This document shows, piece after piece, positions 15,724-17,179 of a DNA stretch of 17,179 nt. Both the position numbers and the translations under genes were made by a program. This stretch comes from Paracoccaceae bacterium (lineage in GTDB: Bacteria > Pseudomonadota > Alphaproteobacteria > Rhodobacterales > Rhodobacteraceae), in NCBI GenBank assembly GCA_003512825.1, contig DOOI01000162.1, forward strand, positions 27,504-44,682, read 5' to 3'. The notes under the pieces were generated by a model. The model was given only the letters and a program-made list of their open reading frames with translations, had not been told where the DNA came from and made no database searches. The stretch's first letter is position 1, and the number at the start of each line of letters is the position of its first letter.

Positions 15724-16006
15724 CGGAGCCTCCAGCGGGCGCGACAACGAGCCCAGCGCTGACTGTCACTTGGCAGGCTTGACGGGTCACCCCCGCGATC
15801 GTGACAAGGCAATCGTAGCATGAGCCCATCATGCAATAGGGCGCGCGAGGCGCACCGCTGACAGGTGTTTTGCGAAAAGTGCCGATACCCGCAGCCAAAA
15901 GCGCGCCGGCGAGATTGGCACCATTTGGTAGCTGAAGGGGGGCCCCATCCCAAAGGATTTCAACGCAGGGGGCCTCTGGCGAGAGGTTACGAAAAGCGGG
16001 TTTCAC
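15716..16006 (-). CDS. Small 2Fe-2S ferredoxin-like subunit (HcnA type)
   Basis: This 96-residue protein is the small electron-transfer subunit of the three-part dehydrogenase. Its cysteines Cys58, Cys63, Cys66 and Cys78 lie in CMMGSCYDCLVTI and RQAC, the 2Fe-2S pattern of the Fer2_4 family found in HcnA and in opine and D-hydroxyproline dehydrogenases. It starts with GTG at 16006, which has GGAGG six bases upstream. The start lies inside the end of the DAO gene (20-base overlap), and its stop overlaps the HcnB-like start by eight bases. These overlaps suggest the three subunits are made together. It has no signal peptide, so the complex is probably on the cytoplasmic side of the membrane. 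Confidence 0.92.
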   Translation of the reverse strand: MKPAFRNLSPEAPCVEILWDGAPLQLPNGANLAGALLAAGIGTFRKTPVSGAPRAPYCMMGSCYDCLVTIAGVTRQACQVTVSAGLVVAPAGGSDA

Positions 16007-17081
16007 TGAAGACCTCCAGATCAGGCGCGTCTGCGTCGCCGTCGAGCCATTTGGGGATCAACCGTGCATGGGCGGCCGCGAGGGTGATGCCGGAATGGCA
16101 GGTCACCAAAGCGGCGCCGGGCATGGTTTTGGATTTTTGATAAATCGGCAAACCATCGGGCGACATGATGCGAAGCGCGCCCCAAGCACGCAGCATTTGC
16201 ACCTTCTCAAGGCGCGGAAGCACTGCAATGGCGCGGGCGGCGATGCCTGCGGCGGTGTCGAGGGTCACGCCGTCGTCGAGGCCAACTTCCTCTTTACTAT
16301 CGCCGATCTGGATGCCGCCCTCGTCAACTTGGCGTAAAATTCCCGAGGGACGGTTTAACATTTTCGGCAGTTTCTCGGTGACAAGCACTTGGCCCCGTTG
16401 GGGCCGGACTGGCGCGGCAAAGCCAAAGAGCGGCCCGAGGTCCATCGCGCCCAAACCCGCACAAAGCACCACGCGCCCTGCTTCGACCACACGGCCTGAC
16501 GCGCAGGTCAGGCGAAACCCATCCCGAGCCTCGACACCTGTGACGCGTTCGTTGAGATGCACCGTGGCCCCTTGGCGGCGCACATCGGCAGCCAGAGCGC
16601 GCAAAAGGCGAAGGGGATTCACATGGCCGTCTTGATGGTGCAAGATCGCCCCTGCCACCCGCGGGCCTACTTCGGGCTCTTCTCGGCGCAATGCGTTATT
16701 GCCCAAGACTTCAAACGGATAATCCCCGCCCAATGCAGCACGCAGCGCCTCATATTGGGCAACTTTGGCCGCGAGGCTTTCTTCGGTCAGATGAAAATCC
16801 CAGCCGCCGTTTTGCGTGAGCGAAAGGGATTCGCCCGTTGCGGAGGCGAGATCTTGGGAAAAGTCCGACCAGAGGGCAGCAGAGCCTTGAGTCCAGCGGG
16901 CATAATGCGGGGCTTTGAGGCCTTTTGATTGCACCCAGATCAGGCCGAAATTGCCACGGCTGGCGCGGAAAGTGCCATCTTCGCCGTCGAGGATGGTGAC
17001 CCTGTGACCGCGCGCCAACAGGCCCCACGCGACGGAGAGACCCACGACGCCGCCGCCGATCACTGCATAGTCTGCGCCCAT
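15987..17081 (-). CDS. FAD-dependent oxidoreductase, DAO family (HcnC / opine oxidase B type)
   Basis: This 364-residue flavoprotein of the D-amino-acid-oxidase fold is probably the substrate-oxidising subunit. The FAD motif is GGGVVG (9-14) within YAVIGGGVVGLSVAWGL. RASRGNFGLIWVQ (39-51) is the segment after the first strand-helix unit. DGHVNPLRLLRAL (about 170-182) and a late MSPDGLPIYQ (about 308-317) are typical of the family. Such subunits oxidise the C-N bond of glycine, opines or D-hydroxyproline to an imine. The ATG at 17081 follows a purine-rich stretch (AGGA directly before it, GGGGAGAG further up). It is the first visible gene of the operon, with the 2Fe-2S and HcnB-like genes overlapping after it. 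No transporter or regulator is seen inside the window that would name the substrate. Confidence 0.9.
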   Translation of the reverse strand: MGADYAVIGGGVVGLSVAWGLLARGHRVTILDGEDGTFRASRGNFGLIWVQSKGLKAPHYARWTQGSAALWSDFSQDLASATGESLSLTQNGGWDFHLTEESLAAKVAQYEALRAALGGDYPFEVLGNNALRREEPEVGPRVAGAILHHQDGHVNPLRLLRALAADVRRQGATVHLNERVTGVEARDGFRLTCASGRVVEAGRVVLCAGLGAMDLGPLFGFAAPVRPQRGQVLVTEKLPKMLNRPSGILRQVDEGGIQIGDSKEEVGLDDGVTLDTAAGIAARAIAVLPRLEKVQMLRAWGALRIMSPDGLPIYQKSKTMPGAALVTCHSGITLAAAHARLIPKWLDGDADAPDLEVFSETRFS

Positions 17082-17131
17082 TCCTGCGGCTCTCCCCTTG
17101 GGTGCGCGTTTGCGCTTTCTTGGCCCATAGA

Positions 17132-17161
17132 GGCCGCTTGACGCGCAATCGTCAAGCGGCC
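17132..17161. repeat. Perfect 12-base inverted repeat upstream of the oxidase operon
   Basis: The arms GGCCGCTTGACG and CGTCAAGCGGCC enclose a six-base loop, 50 bases upstream of the DAO start. Without a T-run on either strand it may be the terminator stem of a gene to the right, or an operator for the operon. The dyad itself is certain. Confidence 0.6.
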
Positions 17162-17179
17162 CCTTCCCGAGAGCGGCGG

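Noticed and set aside
14332..17081. The three-subunit operon as true hydrogen cyanide synthase (hcnABC)
   Set aside because: The same architecture serves opine and D-hydroxyproline dehydrogenases, the gene order here (DAO, 2Fe-2S, HcnB-like) differs from hcnA-B-C, and nothing in the sequence shows glycine specificity.

Overview
The window looks like chromosomal DNA of a marine alphaproteobacterium of the Rhodobacteraceae (roseobacter type). The evidence is GC-rich coding sequence, a nitrogen-type PTS enzyme I (PtsP) at the left edge, and gene families typical of that group: EcsC, a HisD-like catabolic dehydrogenase, a BKACE enzyme, a membrane-anchored GltB-like protein and a three-part HcnABC/opine-oxidase-type dehydrogenase. 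I see no tRNA, rRNA, CRISPR array, insertion sequence or phage gene. The taxonomic call comes from protein style, not from a marker gene.

Layout. Positions 1-1731 (+) hold the C-terminal three quarters of ptsP, cut by the window edge. Facing it on the minus strand are an EcsC-family protein (1755-2540) and a GNAT acetyltransferase (2588-3142). A flavin-reductase-like FMN protein (3212-3823, +) is divergent from the GNAT gene. Positions 3839-9339 form one long minus-strand block. Read 5' to 3' it encodes a secreted SUOX-fold protein, a hybrid sensor kinase, a HisD-family dehydrogenase and an SDR dehydrogenase, with hairpins in the gaps before and after the HisD-like gene. A NarL/FixJ-type response regulator (9959-10585, +) lies across a long AT-richer intergenic region and ends at a good intrinsic terminator. 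A minus-strand family-2 glycosyltransferase with eroded catalytic motifs follows (10675-11547), then a 341-base gene-free stretch with several inverted repeats. A plus-strand pair follows, a BKACE-type enzyme (11889-12662) and a two-helix membrane GltB-like flavoprotein (12677-14302). Converging on it is a tightly overlapping minus-strand operon of three redox subunits: a DAO-type flavoprotein, a small 2Fe-2S protein and an HcnB-like FAD/NAD(P) subunit (14332-17081).

How the genes may work together. The secreted SUOX-fold protein, the hybrid kinase (HisKA, HATPase, REC and HPt in one chain) and the LuxR-type regulator form a plausible complete sensing pathway. The SUOX-fold protein has no cysteine at all, so it cannot hold molybdenum as the catalytic members do and may be a sensor subunit. 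The HisD-like enzyme and the SDR look like two consecutive alcohol-oxidising steps of a catabolic route, not histidine synthesis. The three-subunit dehydrogenase resembles HCN synthase, opine oxidase and D-hydroxyproline dehydrogenase complexes. Its substrate cannot be read from the sequence.

The most promising uncharacterised material is the SUOX-like/kinase/regulator module. Next are the paired palindromes between the HisD-like and SDR genes, and the BKACE/GltB-like pair facing the three-subunit oxidase.
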